This document shows positions 26,753 to 36,232 of a DNA stretch of 64,000 nt, one piece after another. The position numbers were made by a program, and so were the translations under genes. Source of the stretch: Kaistia dalseonensis (GTDB lineage Bacteria > Pseudomonadota > Alphaproteobacteria > Rhizobiales > Kaistiaceae); assembly GCF_030814715.1 (NCBI RefSeq), contig NZ_JAUSVO010000006.1:372001-436000 (forward strand). Reading direction: 5' to 3'. The notes below the pieces were generated by a model. It did no database searches. It was not told the origin of the DNA and saw only the letters and a list, made by a program, of their open reading frames with translations. The number at the start of each line of letters is the position of its first letter. Within the stretch, counting starts at the first letter, position 1.

Positions 26753-27172
26753 GATCGAAATCCAGGCTGTGACAACGGCTCATGCCGTCACCGCCGCAAT
26801 CCCGCGACGGCCTGTCTGCGGGGTGGGATCAGGCCGCTTCTGCGCCTCGACCGGACACAGCAACGCTCCGCCCTACAGTCCAGTCTAATATGTCGAACTC
26901 GCCGCCAAAACCGGGGCGATTGCGGCGGGTCGTGGCGGCGGCCAAAAAAGCGAGCCAGTCTCAGGTCGACGCGAACCCGGTCTCTACTTTGGCTGCATCC
27001 GTCGATGCGGAAACCACGGAATGCATGCCGCAGACGGGGCCCGAATCGTCGCCAAAATCGGGCTGGAGATCGCGTCGGAAACAGGCGACTCGGCGAGCCA
27101 GACTATGGCATGCCATTGAAATAGCGACGCGATCTACGCGGTCTCCGCAGAGACGGTGACGGCCGGAGAGAT
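26753..27172. other. gap between cassette and tRNA
   Basis: A rightward frame (ATG 26890 to 27159) gives about 90 Ser-, Arg- and Ala-rich residues (MSNSPPKPGRLRRVVAAAKK). It resembles no family I can name and may be fortuitous. No duplicate of the tRNA 3' end is seen here. Confidence 0.4.
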
Positions 27173-27248
27173 TGGTGGGCCCACCAGGACTCGAACCTGG
27201 AACCAGACCGTTATGAGCGGTCGGCTCTAACCATTGAGCTATAGGCCC
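27173..27248 (-). tRNA. tRNA-Ile2 (CAU anticodon)
   Basis: The 76-nt cloverleaf on the minus strand starts GGGCCTATAGCTCAATGG. The anticodon loop is CTCATAA (CAU), the T arm contains GGTTCGAGTCC, the acceptor stem is 7 bp with one G-U pair, and CCA is encoded. Overall it resembles the minor isoleucine tRNA whose C34 is changed to lysidine rather than initiator or elongator tRNA-Met. It marks the border between the decayed accessory region on its 3' side and the core genes. Confidence 0.9.
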
Positions 27249-27268
27249 TTGCGGCTTCCCTATCGTTT

Positions 27269-28558
27269 TTAGGCGCGCTTGTCGACGGGCTCCTGCGTCG
27301 AGGCTGGGGTTTCGCGCTGGGTTATCAGCCGCGCGCTGCGGCTGCCGCTCGAATGGATCCAGAGCCAGTTCAGCGCGACGGCCAAACGGTTCCTGACACC
27401 GATCAGGAAGAAGATGTGCGCGAGGCCCCAGGTCCACCAGGCGATGCCTCCGGTGAGGCGGATGCGGCCGAAATCGACCACTGCGGCGCGGCGGCCGATC
27501 GTGGCGAGGCTGCCCTGATGGCGATAATGGAACGGGCGCGGCGCGCGGTCGCCCTTGAGCCGCGCAAGAATGGTCTGCGCGACATGGCGGCCCTGCTGCT
27601 TGGCGGCCGGGGCGACGCCGGGAACCGGCGCGCCGTTCGACATCACCATGGCCGTATCGCCGATGACGAAAATATCCGGTGCGCCGGGCACGGTGAGATC
27701 GGGCTCGACCTTGACGCGCCCTGCCCTGTCGGCCGGCACGTCGAGCCAGAGCGCGGCGGGCGAAGCCTGCACGCCAGCGGCCCAGATGACGGTCGCGGCC
27801 GGAATATGCTCCTCGCCCAGCGTGACGCCCTCGGCATCGACGCGCGACACCGCCCGCCCCGTTACCACCTCGACGCCGAGCTTTTCGAGCGCCCGGCGCG
27901 AATATTCGGAAAGCTCGGGCCGGAAATTGGCGAGCACGCGCGGCCCCGCCTCGACGAGCAGGACGCGGGCGCGGCGCGAATCGAAATTGCGGAAATCGGA
28001 AGGCAGCGTGTTGTGGGCAAGCTCGGCGATCGTGCCGGCGAGCTCGACGCCGGTCGGCCCCGCGCCGACGATGACGAAGGTGAGCAGCGCCGCCTGCCGC
28101 GCCGGATCGCTCTCGCGCTCCGCCCGCTCGAAGGCGGTGAGCAGGCGGCGGCGGATCGTCGTCGCATCCTCCAGCGTCTTCAGGCCCGGCGCATGGGGCT
28201 CCCATTCGTCATGGCCGAAATAGGCATGGCGCGCGCCGGTCGCGACGATGAGCACGTCGAAGGGGAACGTCGCGCCATCGGCGAGCGTGACGGTCTTCGC
28301 CAGCTTGTCGATCGCCGTGACCGTGCCGAGCAGCGTGCGCGTATGGCGATCGCGGCGCAGCAGATGGCGGATCGGCCAGGCGATTTCCGATGTCGCCAGC
28401 GCCGCGGTCGCGACCTGGTAGAGCAGCGGCTGGAACAGATGATGGTTGCGCTGGTCGATGACCAGGATCTCGACATTCGCGCGCGCCAGCCGATGCGCGA
28501 CTTCGAGACCGCCGAATCCGGCACCGATCACCACGACCTTGAGAGGCGAAGCATCCAT
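27269..28558 (-). CDS. ndh: type II NADH dehydrogenase (NDH-2-like flavoprotein)
   Basis: Encodes 429 residues from ATG 28558 (MDASPLKVVVIGAGFGGLEV). The FAD-binding GAGFGG is at the start and the NADH-binding GAGPTGVELAG in the middle; GDTAMVMSNG gives the second FAD contact. The C-terminal WTWGLAHIFFLIGVRNRLAV is the membrane-contact segment of bacterial NDH-2. It passes electrons from NADH to quinone without pumping protons. The longer frame upstream of this ATG is not family sequence. Confidence 0.9.
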   Translation of the reverse strand: MDASPLKVVVIGAGFGGLEVAHRLARANVEILVIDQRNHHLFQPLLYQVATAALATSEIAWPIRHLLRRDRHTRTLLGTVTAIDKLAKTVTLADGATFPFDVLIVATGARHAYFGHDEWEPHAPGLKTLEDATTIRRRLLTAFERAERESDPARQAALLTFVIVGAGPTGVELAGTIAELAHNTLPSDFRNFDSRRARVLLVEAGPRVLANFRPELSEYSRRALEKLGVEVVTGRAVSRVDAEGVTLGEEHIPAATVIWAAGVQASPAALWLDVPADRAGRVKVEPDLTVPGAPDIFVIGDTAMVMSNGAPVPGVAPAAKQQGRHVAQTILARLKGDRAPRPFHYRHQGSLATIGRRAAVVDFGRIRLTGGIAWWTWGLAHIFFLIGVRNRLAVALNWLWIHSSGSRSARLITQRETPASTQEPVDKRA

Positions 28559-28730
28559 CGAGCAACTCCGTTCCATGCGGGGAAGATCGTCGCGCCGGCC
28601 GGCATCATGGGGGCCGCGGCGCATCGCTTGCAAGACCGGCGGGCCGTTCCGGCCGCTTTCCCGTCGCAATGCAAACTTATGTAAGCGTCGCCCGCACTTA
28701 CGCAATCTCGAGACGAAGGGGAGACGCTTC

Positions 28731-29471
28731 ATGCGCAACAGCATGGCCCGCACCGCCGGCATCATCCGCACGACCATCCTGGCATCGACCATGATGGCGG
28801 CCCTCGCCGTTCCCGCCTTCGCGCAGACGGCGCCGGCGGTTCCCGTCCTGACGGCCTCGGGCGATGGCAGCGCCAGCGCCGCGCCGGACATCGCCATCGT
28901 CACGCTCGGCGTCGTCGCGGAGGCGGCGAATGCAAAGGACGCGCTCGCCTCCAACGCCACCGACATGACGGCCGTCATCAAGGCGATCACCGATGCCGGC
29001 ATCGCCACGCGCGACATCGCCACCAGCGGCCTCTCGGTCGAGCCGGTCTATTCCGAGCCATCGAACGATGCCGGCGGCCGCTCGCAAATCACCGGCTACC
29101 GGGTCATCAACCAGGTGACGGTCAAGATCCGCAATCTCGCCAGCTCCGGCCCGCTGCTCGACAAGGTCGTCACCGCCGGCGCCAACCGCGTCACCGGCAT
29201 TTCCTTCGAGATCGACAAGGCCGAGGCGCTGCGCGACGCGGCGATCAAGGCGGCGATCGGCGATGCGCGGCGCAAGGCGGAACTGATGGCGGAAGCGGCC
29301 GGCGTCAAGCTCGGCCCGATCCAGTCGGTCTCGGCCTTCGGCAACAATGCGCCGCCGCCGGTCTTCCGCGCGCAGATGGCGATGAAGGCCGCCGATTCGA
29401 CGCCCGTCATGGGCGGTGAACAGGAAATCACCGCGAACGCGACGGTCGTCTACGCCATCGCGCCGCGATAG
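28731..29471 (+). CDS. SIMPL-domain (DUF541) periplasmic protein
   Basis: Encodes 246 residues. The signal peptide ends at AVPAFAQT. The SIMPL domain follows: VLTASGDGSASAAPDIAIVT, GITRDIATSGLSVEPVY-like segment, GYRVINQVTVKIRNL and ARRKAELMAEAAGVKLG. The family is exported or envelope-bound; some members protect from oxidative stress, but the general role is unclear. It stands alone and is convergent with the IalB-like gene, with a hairpin between. Confidence 0.88.
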   Translation: MRNSMARTAGIIRTTILASTMMAALAVPAFAQTAPAVPVLTASGDGSASAAPDIAIVTLGVVAEAANAKDALASNATDMTAVIKAITDAGIATRDIATSGLSVEPVYSEPSNDAGGRSQITGYRVINQVTVKIRNLASSGPLLDKVVTAGANRVTGISFEIDKAEALRDAAIKAAIGDARRKAELMAEAAGVKLGPIQSVSAFGNNAPPPVFRAQMAMKAADSTPVMGGEQEITANATVVYAIAPR

Positions 29472-29488
29472 GCATCCCGCGCGCAATC

Positions 29489-29512
29489 GGGTGGCGGGCG
29501 ATCCCGCCGCCC
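29489..29512. terminator. bidirectional terminator-like hairpin
   Basis: GGGTGGCGGG and CCCGCCGCCC form a 10-bp stem (one G-T pair) with loop CGAT. It lies between convergent SIMPL and IalB-like genes, without a strong T run. Confidence 0.5.
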
Positions 29513-29527
29513 GTAACAGAGGCGAAT

Positions 29528-30172
29528 TCAGCTCGGCTGCGCGGTCACACGGGCGAGCGCATTGACGAATCCGTCCAGGCCGAAGGCGAAGGTGAAGCTG
29601 GTGCCGCCCTTGAAGGTGATGGTCGCCGAGAGACGCGTCGCCGCCTTCAGGATGATGATGAAGTCCGGCGCGAGCTTGGCGCGGATCTCACAGGTGGCCG
29701 CATCGCAGGATTCATAAGGCACGATCTTCGGATTGCCGTCGCCTATGTCGAGCGTCATCCCGCGATTGACCATGATCCCGGTCGGCATCGTCCAGACCGC
29801 GAAGACACCGGCCGCCGTGCGTTCGATGACGAGGGTCGCGTCCTGTGGCGGCGTGCCGACCTGATGCAGGCTCTGCGACATGGCGCATGGGGCTGACGCG
29901 GCGCCTGCGCAATTCAGGCTCCACGCGCCGATCGTCTCGACGCCACCGGCCGCCGCAATGGCCGAGCCGGCACGGGCCGAGGGCGCGCCGGACAGCACCA
30001 GCGCGTTCTCGATACCGGTCATCGCCACGACCTGCCGCGCCCATGTCAGCAGCCGCCCGGACTGGAACGTCAGGAGCACGGCGACGACGACGGCGACCAC
30101 AAGCACGCCGACAACCCGCCAGAAGGTGGCGCGGCGATTGTGTCCATCATCTTCGTCGTAATAATAGGACAT
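29528..30172 (-). CDS. IalB-family protein with N-terminal membrane anchor
   Basis: Encodes 214 residues: a charged, tyrosine-rich start (MSYYYDEDDGHNRRATFW), a membrane helix near residues 19-40, then the invasion-associated-locus-B domain. That domain shows the cysteine pattern IGAWSLNCAGAASAPCAMSQ and YESCDAATCEIRAKL. IalB-like proteins are envelope proteins common in Hyphomicrobiales, and most have no proven link to invasion. It is paired with a second IalB-like gene 82 bp upstream. Confidence 0.85.
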   Translation of the reverse strand: MSYYYDEDDGHNRRATFWRVVGVLVVAVVVAVLLTFQSGRLLTWARQVVAMTGIENALVLSGAPSARAGSAIAAAGGVETIGAWSLNCAGAASAPCAMSQSLHQVGTPPQDATLVIERTAAGVFAVWTMPTGIMVNRGMTLDIGDGNPKIVPYESCDAATCEIRAKLAPDFIIILKAATRLSATITFKGGTSFTFAFGLDGFVNALARVTAQPS

Positions 30173-30254
30173 TGGAGTTCCATGAATACTCCAACGCCCA
30201 TATTTCCTGCAATGTCAGGAACAAGATCGGCAGAAATAAAGCCGTGGCGTTGGA

Positions 30255-30782
30255 CTATTTGATCTTGGCGTAGGCGGCCGAAAACCCGGACAGCGAGAGC
30301 GGGATGGAGACCGGCGCCTTGCTGAGGTTCTGGAAGGTCAGGTTGACCACCTGCCCCTTGACCATCGCGTTGAGCAGGTCGCCACTGAGCGGCGCGCCGG
30401 CATAGCAGCCGGTATTGTCGCAGGTCTGTAGCGGCATCGTCACCGCGCTGGCGCCGTCGACATCGATCGTGGCGCCGGCCGCGAGCGTGACGCCCAGGGG
30501 CCCGCGGATCATCAGGGTCGGCTTGCGCCCATCCGCCGGCACGCGAATGGTGAGCGAGCCGACGAACTGGCCGGTATTCTGCAGCATCACGCGCTGCTCC
30601 ATCTGGCAATCAAGCGCGGCGTCACGCGACTGTCCCTGGCAGACTGTGAGCCAGGGCGGCGGCGCCTTGGCGGCCGCCTGGCCGGCCGGGGCCTGGTCCT
30701 GCGCCACGGCAAGGGTCGGCGCCCCAGCCGCCATCACGGCGAGCATGGCGAGCGCACGCAGCCGGTCGATACGATACGTCAT
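30255..30782 (-). CDS. IalB-family periplasmic protein
   Basis: Encodes 175 residues with a cleavable signal (MTYRIDRLRALAMLAVMAAG ... AVAQD). The IalB domain shows WLTVCQGQSRDAALDCQMEQ and PLQTCDNTGCYAGAPL, the two disulfide pairs of the family. Probably an envelope-homeostasis protein. Same orientation as the anchored IalB gene and likely co-transcribed with it. Confidence 0.88.
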   Translation of the reverse strand: MTYRIDRLRALAMLAVMAAGAPTLAVAQDQAPAGQAAAKAPPPWLTVCQGQSRDAALDCQMEQRVMLQNTGQFVGSLTIRVPADGRKPTLMIRGPLGVTLAAGATIDVDGASAVTMPLQTCDNTGCYAGAPLSGDLLNAMVKGQVVNLTFQNLSKAPVSIPLSLSGFSAAYAKIK

Positions 30783-30962
30783 TCACTTTCCCCCGCTTCG
30801 GCCTGCCGCGATCGGCACCGGCCGAAATCCAGTTATGCCCTGAGCCACCCGGCGCGACACGAACCGATTCGCCGCGTCGCCGGCGACATCTTCTGAGCAT
30901 AGCCGAGCCGAAAGGGAAATAACCCGAACAGGGGACGGGACTGCGAGATGGTGTCGCCGCCC

Positions 30963-33218
30963 CTACCAGGTCCAGCGCATGCCGAACTTGCCGGTGCCGC
31001 CGACATAATCCTCGCCGAAGCGCAGGTCGGCCTTGGCAAAGCCCGTCACGCCGTTCTTGAGCACGACGACATTGAAGCCGGCGCCGACTTCACCGAAGAC
31101 ATCGGGAGCGTTGTCCTCGACGACGAGGCCGGGGCCGCTATCGATGGTGACGCTGTTGTTGCCGAGCAGGTCGCCGGCGATGCCGAGCGAGACATAGGGA
31201 TCGACCTTGGCGCCATATTGCAGGAACGAGCCCCCGAAGCGGGTCAGGACCTTGCCCTCCAGGCCATCGCCATCATCAAAGTTCACGGCCGCTCCACCGA
31301 TCACGATGTTGTCGATCGACGTGTTGGTATAGGCGAGGCTGGCAACCGGTTCGATGAACATGCCGTTTGCGGTGAAGAAGCGATAGCCGGTCTCGACGCG
31401 ACCACCGATCGTGGTCGAGTCCGTGCTCGCATTGCTGCCGCCGATATTATAGTCCGCGCTCAGGAAGTCGCCCTTGACCAGGGCGTCGATATAGAGCGGC
31501 CCCTTGATCCAGCTCGCATAGGCGCCGACCTGCGGGCCAGTGAAGTTGATCGTCTCGTTATTGCTGAGATCGACGGCACTCGCGACATAGCCACCGAGGA
31601 CGCCGGCCATCAACACGCCATTGGCGACGGTGCCGTCGAATTCATGATCGACACCAGCCTGGAAGGCGAAGAGCGTCTGGTCGTATCCGGCATCGGCCTG
31701 GACCGTACGGCCGCCGACCGTGGTGACCGACTGATCGCGCGTGCTAGTCGCCGAGCCGCCGATGAAGCGGCCCCAGATGCCCGAACGCTTCGAAGGGTCC
31801 ACCGCTTCTGTCGCAGCAAAGCTCTCGCGCAGGTCACCCGCCCTGTCGATCCAGCCATCCGACGTCGAATTCCAGATATCGCGACTGAGCGTGGTGAACT
31901 GCGGCAGCGCGAACGAGCTGCTGTCGGCATAGCTCGCCAGGACGAAATTGGAATCGCTGGCACCGCCCGCCACCGGCGCCTGATAGATATCATAGGAGAA
32001 CAGGCCAGTATCGATCGGGCCGTTCAAGAGCCGGAAGCTGCCGGGCGCGGCATTGCCCGACTGGACGTCGACGACGAGCACCCCGTTGGGGTCATAGCCG
32101 CCGGGCTTGGTGGAGAGGTTGTTGATGTAAACATCGGTCGTGCCGGTGACCTTGCCGCCGATGACGACCACGTCGGACGAGGAATCGTTCGGACCGTGCA
32201 GCGTGGCGTCGACCGCGATCACGCTGCCGAGCGAACCGTTGAAATTGCCGGAAATATAGGTGACGTCGCCAACGCCGGAGCCGAAGCGGGTGGAAACACC
32301 GTTGACCGGCAGGTAGGAGACATTGTTGACCAGCGAAAGCACGCCGCCGGCATTGTTGAAATTGTCGAGCCCATTGAAGCTGGTCCGGCCGAAGGTCTCG
32401 ATGATACCTCCGTTCTGAACCGTGCTGGTGCCGTTTGGATTGCTGAAATCGAACGTATTGTAGCCGGTCGCCGTGATCACGCCGCGGAGATCGTTCTGGA
32501 TCAGGTTGTCGCCATTGGCCGAACTGAACGAGAACGCGTTGTTGCCGATCGCTTCGAACGCTGCTTCCGACTGATTATACAGCGTGTTGCTGCCATCCTG
32601 GGTCTGGAACTGGAACACATTGGCGCCGATCGCGCTGAAGCTGGCATTGACGCCGTTCGTGATCAGATTGTTGCCCGTCTCGGAGGTCAGCACGAATTGC
32701 GAGGTGCCGACCACGCTGAAGGTCGCACCGGCATTGTTCTCGATCGTGTTGTTGCCGGACTGCGAGGTGAGCGCAAAGCCGTTATTGTCGGTGGTGTCGG
32801 GATTGCCTTCCGAATAGCCGACCCCGAAGGTGCCGCTATTGCTGATGAGATTGCTGCCCGTGGAGCTCTGCAGGACAAAGGTGGACGTATTCGACACGTC
32901 GCCCGCCCTGTCGCCATTGACGAACAGCGATGAACTCACGGCATTGCTGATCGTGTTGTTGCCACCGACCGTGGTCAGCTCGGTCGTGGAATCGCCCGTA
33001 ACGGAAACCGGATCAACGGCCGTATTGTCGATGATGTTGTTGTCGCCATCGGTGACGCAGGAAAGCGGCAGCGTGCTGCTGCAAGCCGCCTGAGCCTGTT
33101 CGGGTGTCAGCATCGCCATGCCGGCAAGAACGACGAAACCGGAAACCGAGCTCAGAAGACCGGTTCGACGAACTGAATGATTGGTGCGCAACCGCATGCA
33201 AGACTCCGCCCGACTCAA
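30963..33218 (-). CDS. autotransporter with beta-barrel domain
   Basis: Encodes 751 residues; ATG 33218 or the second ATG at 33197 (MRLRTNHSVRRTGLLSSVSG) precedes a signal peptide ending EQAQAA. The passenger (about 40-470) has many short Asn-rich turns (GNNTIENN, GNNLITNG, GDNLIQND), a beta-helix pattern. The last 270 or so residues form the outer-membrane barrel, ending FGMRWTW with the aromatic terminal residue used by the BAM machinery. Probably a surface adhesin or structural protein; no protease or lipase motif seen. Confidence 0.9.
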   Translation of the reverse strand: MSRAESCMRLRTNHSVRRTGLLSSVSGFVVLAGMAMLTPEQAQAACSSTLPLSCVTDGDNNIIDNTAVDPVSVTGDSTTELTTVGGNNTISNAVSSSLFVNGDRAGDVSNTSTFVLQSSTGSNLISNSGTFGVGYSEGNPDTTDNNGFALTSQSGNNTIENNAGATFSVVGTSQFVLTSETGNNLITNGVNASFSAIGANVFQFQTQDGSNTLYNQSEAAFEAIGNNAFSFSSANGDNLIQNDLRGVITATGYNTFDFSNPNGTSTVQNGGIIETFGRTSFNGLDNFNNAGGVLSLVNNVSYLPVNGVSTRFGSGVGDVTYISGNFNGSLGSVIAVDATLHGPNDSSSDVVVIGGKVTGTTDVYINNLSTKPGGYDPNGVLVVDVQSGNAAPGSFRLLNGPIDTGLFSYDIYQAPVAGGASDSNFVLASYADSSSFALPQFTTLSRDIWNSTSDGWIDRAGDLRESFAATEAVDPSKRSGIWGRFIGGSATSTRDQSVTTVGGRTVQADAGYDQTLFAFQAGVDHEFDGTVANGVLMAGVLGGYVASAVDLSNNETINFTGPQVGAYASWIKGPLYIDALVKGDFLSADYNIGGSNASTDSTTIGGRVETGYRFFTANGMFIEPVASLAYTNTSIDNIVIGGAAVNFDDGDGLEGKVLTRFGGSFLQYGAKVDPYVSLGIAGDLLGNNSVTIDSGPGLVVEDNAPDVFGEVGAGFNVVVLKNGVTGFAKADLRFGEDYVGGTGKFGMRWTW

Positions 33219-33732
33219 TCATCCTCCGGGCAACGTGCCCCCGCGCCGGAGAATTTCTGGTGCCACCTCTTCGCAGCGCCTCAATTAAGAGCAGAATTCG
33301 CCCGACCGTGTCCATGCATTGCAACTTTAGGAATAGTGAAGATCGCAGCATGATGCGGGCGCGAAAGCCATATTGCGCCCATCCGACCGACCTTCCCCGC
33401 CGATAAATTGTCGTGAGATTACGGCGCCTTGCACGTTACGCGCGCAACGAGGAAGCAAGGGATGGCAAGCATTTCGGCGAGCCTTGATGTTGCGATGCGG
33501 TGTGGAAAAATCACCAATCCGTTGCTCAAGAGCCACAAATCCAGTGCGGCATAGAGCCGAAAACGGCGTCATTTCGTGGGTGATCGGGCGGTCCGGCGGC
33601 GTGCAGCACGTCGCGCGGGAATCGCTCAACTGATTCGCGCGCCGATGGGTTCGGCCCGCATCGGTCTTTCGGCGCCCGCCGGCCAGCATGCGGCTCGGCG
33701 CAACCTCCTGGTGTCGCCGCCGCGGAACGCAG
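33219..33732. other. gap without a recognisable gene
   Basis: Promoter side of the autotransporter. Frames at 33327-33845 and 33373-33633 show no family pattern, and I see no clear regulatory palindrome. Confidence 0.4.
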
Positions 33733-34662
33733 TCAGGCCAGGACGGTCGGTCCAGGGCCGGTGGCCACCGCTGGTCGCAGCACCTTGAGCGCGGCAGGCA
33801 TGATCTCGAAGCGGAGCGGCGTCGCGAGGCGGACCAGTTCGCCATCGACCGAAAGCCAGAGACGCGGGCGATGGCTGCCGACCGAAATCGTCGTCGTCAC
33901 GATCGAGCGTATATCGGGATTGTCGCGCCAACTGCCGGCAAGCAGATCGAGCCCGGCCTGCATGCGCCGCGCGGTCTCGGCACCCTCCGCGACATGGACC
34001 TCGAGCACGCCCTCATCGAGGCGAAGGCGATCGAAGCGCGATGCCGCCAGCCTGTTGTTGCTGACCACGAGGGCATAGGCGGTCACGGTCTCGCGGCCGG
34101 CAGCGCTCTCCAGCGTCAGCTCGAGCTGTCCCGTGCGGCTGAAGGCGCGAAACGACGAGCGGGCGACCGCGATATAGCGGCCGAAGGGCAGGAACGAGGT
34201 CTCGCCGCGCATGCGGGCCCTTGCGCGCGCCATTTCGGCGAAGAAGCCGAGGCCGGCAAAGGTGTGGAAGATGCGGCCATTGACGGCCGCGAGATCGACC
34301 GGCGCGGCCACGGCATCGCCCAGCGCCGCCAGCGCCGGCGCGATATCGGCCGGCATGCCGAGACTGCGGGCAAAGAGGTTCAGCGTACCGAGCGGCAGCA
34401 GGCCGAGCACGCGGTCCGTTCCCGCCAGCCGGCGCACGGCATGTCCGGCCGAACCGTCGCCGCCGCCGACGATGAGCATGGGCGGGCCGGATCGCGCCGC
34501 CGCGTCGATCGCCTGCAGGAAGGCGGGCCCTTCCGCGAGCACGATCTCGACGGAACCGCCCCGCCCCGACAGCGCTTCGGCGATCATGGCGCGGATCGTG
34601 TCGGCGCCGCGGTCGAGGATCGTGCCGGCATGGGCATTCAGGATGACGATGGTATCCGGCAC
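33733..34662 (-). CDS. diacylglycerol kinase family lipid kinase
   Basis: Encodes 309 residues. GTG 34662 is chosen because GGAGG lies just before it and the product starts VPDTIVILNAHAG, the usual opening of the family. The DAGK catalytic loop GGGDGSAGHAVRRL and GLLPLGTLNLFARSLGMP (equivalent of the GTGNDFAR element) are clear. It phosphorylates diacylglycerol, sphingoid or related lipids with ATP; the lipid cannot be predicted. Stands 90 bp downstream of carA on the same strand. Confidence 0.88.
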   Translation of the reverse strand: MPDTIVILNAHAGTILDRGADTIRAMIAEALSGRGGSVEIVLAEGPAFLQAIDAAARSGPPMLIVGGGDGSAGHAVRRLAGTDRVLGLLPLGTLNLFARSLGMPADIAPALAALGDAVAAPVDLAAVNGRIFHTFAGLGFFAEMARARARMRGETSFLPFGRYIAVARSSFRAFSRTGQLELTLESAAGRETVTAYALVVSNNRLAASRFDRLRLDEGVLEVHVAEGAETARRMQAGLDLLAGSWRDNPDIRSIVTTTISVGSHRPRLWLSVDGELVRLATPLRFEIMPAALKVLRPAVATGPGPTVLA

Positions 34663-34751
34663 GTCCACCCTCCCCCGAGCCGGCCCGTCTCGCGCATCCC
34701 CGGCCGGCACCGCCCCGCCTTGAACGGCAGGGCCGGCGCGGCGCCGGGCGA

Positions 34752-35981
34752 TCAGCCCTGCTCGGGCAGCGCGTCCTCGCCCTTGCGGGCGCGGATCATG
34801 TTCACGAAGCGCGTGAAGAGATAGTGGCTGTCGCGCGGACCGGGCGAGGCCTCGGGATGATACTGGACCGAGAAGATCGGCTTGTCCTTGACCTTGAGCC
34901 CGCAATTGGAGCCGTCGAACAGCGAGACGTGCGTCTCCTCGACCGTTCCCGGCAACGAGGCGGAATCGACCGCGAAGCCGTGGTTCATCGAGGTGATCTC
35001 GACCTTGCCCGTGGTCAGGTCCTTGACCGGATGATTGGCGCCATGGTGGCCCTGGTGCATCTTCCGCGTCTCGCCGCCGAGCGCGATGCCCAGCATCTGG
35101 TGGCCGAGGCAGATGCCGAAGAGCGGCACATCGGCCGCGATGACCTCCCTGATGGCCGGCACGGCATATTCTCCGGTCGCCGCCGGATCGCCCGGACCAT
35201 TGGAGAGGAAGACGCCATCGGGCTTATGCGCCAGGATTTCCTCGCCCGTGGCCGTCGCCGGCAGCACGGTGACTTCGCAGCCCGCATCGGCGAGCAGGCG
35301 CAGGATGTTGCGCTTGATGCCGTAATCGATCGCCACGACCTTGTGGACGGGCGTCGTCTCGCGGCCATAGCCCTTGCCCCAGACCCACGGCGTCTCGTCC
35401 CAGCGGAAGGTCTGTCCGGTGGTGACGTCAGGCGCGAGATCCATGCCGACGAGGCCCGGCCAGGAAGCGGCCTCGGCCTTGAGCGCGGCGGTGTCGAAAT
35501 CGCCGTCCGGCGCGTGCGCGATCACGGCGTTGGGCATGCCCCTGGCGCGGATGAGCGCGGTCAGCGCGCGCGTATCGACGCCCGAAATGCCGATGATGCC
35601 GCGTGCCTTGAGCCAGGCGTCGAAATTCCTCAGCGCCCGGTAGTTGGACGGATCGGTGATGTCGGTCTTGATCACGCAGCCCCGCACGCCGGAGGCGGAG
35701 GCCATGTTGACCGTCTCGATATCCTCGTCATTCGTGCCGACATTGCCGATATGCGGGAAGGTGAAGGTGATGATCTGCCCGGCATAGGACGGGTCCGTCA
35801 GGATCTCCTGATAGCCCGTCATCGCGGTGTTGAAGCAGACCTCGCCGACGGCCCGGCCGGTGGCCCCGATGCCTCGGCCTTCGATCACGGTCCCGTCGGC
35901 CAGCACCAGAAGCGCGGTCGGCTTCGGTTCTGCCCAGGCGTTGTCGTCCGTGATCGCATCGGTCAGCATTGTGTCGGCCAT
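34752..35981 (-). CDS. carA: carbamoyl phosphate synthase small subunit
   Basis: Encodes 409 residues from ATG 35981 (MADTMLTDAITDDNAWAEPK). The N-terminal CPSase_sm domain is followed by a class-I glutamine amidotransferase. The nucleophile Cys is in GICLGHQML, the catalytic His in YHPEASPGP, and GPGDP is in FLSNGPGDP. It supplies ammonia to CarB for arginine and pyrimidine synthesis. carB lies 14 kb away on the other strand, so the pair is split here. Confidence 0.95.
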   Translation of the reverse strand: MADTMLTDAITDDNAWAEPKPTALLVLADGTVIEGRGIGATGRAVGEVCFNTAMTGYQEILTDPSYAGQIITFTFPHIGNVGTNDEDIETVNMASASGVRGCVIKTDITDPSNYRALRNFDAWLKARGIIGISGVDTRALTALIRARGMPNAVIAHAPDGDFDTAALKAEAASWPGLVGMDLAPDVTTGQTFRWDETPWVWGKGYGRETTPVHKVVAIDYGIKRNILRLLADAGCEVTVLPATATGEEILAHKPDGVFLSNGPGDPAATGEYAVPAIREVIAADVPLFGICLGHQMLGIALGGETRKMHQGHHGANHPVKDLTTGKVEITSMNHGFAVDSASLPGTVEETHVSLFDGSNCGLKVKDKPIFSVQYHPEASPGPRDSHYLFTRFVNMIRARKGEDALPEQG

Positions 35982-36232
35982 GATTGATCCGCAAATCTCA
36001 GGTGAACGGGTATAATCCGTACGGATATGGTGACGTACGCGCGCGAAAAAACGCGGCGGATCATCACAATCCACCGCCCGTCACCGTTCGGCGCGGAACC
36101 TAGGCCAAGCGAACCGCGCCGTCAACCCGGCAGCTGAAATTAAAGACGAGCATTTTCAATGCGTTAGATGATTGAGACTTGAACGTCACGGGCGCGCCAC
36201 CTATGGTGCGCCGGCTTTTCGAGGAGAAGAAC

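Noticed and set aside
26782-27159. 125-codon rightward frame beside the tRNA
   Set aside because: Low-complexity Arg/Ser/Pro product with no family or ribosome site; noted only in the gap entry.
27173-27248. Attachment site of an island at the tRNA
   Set aside because: I looked for a second copy of the tRNA 3' end (around GGTTCGAGTCCTGG) within the window and found none; the other border may lie left of base 1.
30948-32933. 661-codon frame antisense to the autotransporter
   Set aside because: Shadow of the real gene; the opposing protein has a signal peptide and a barrel ending, this one has nothing comparable.
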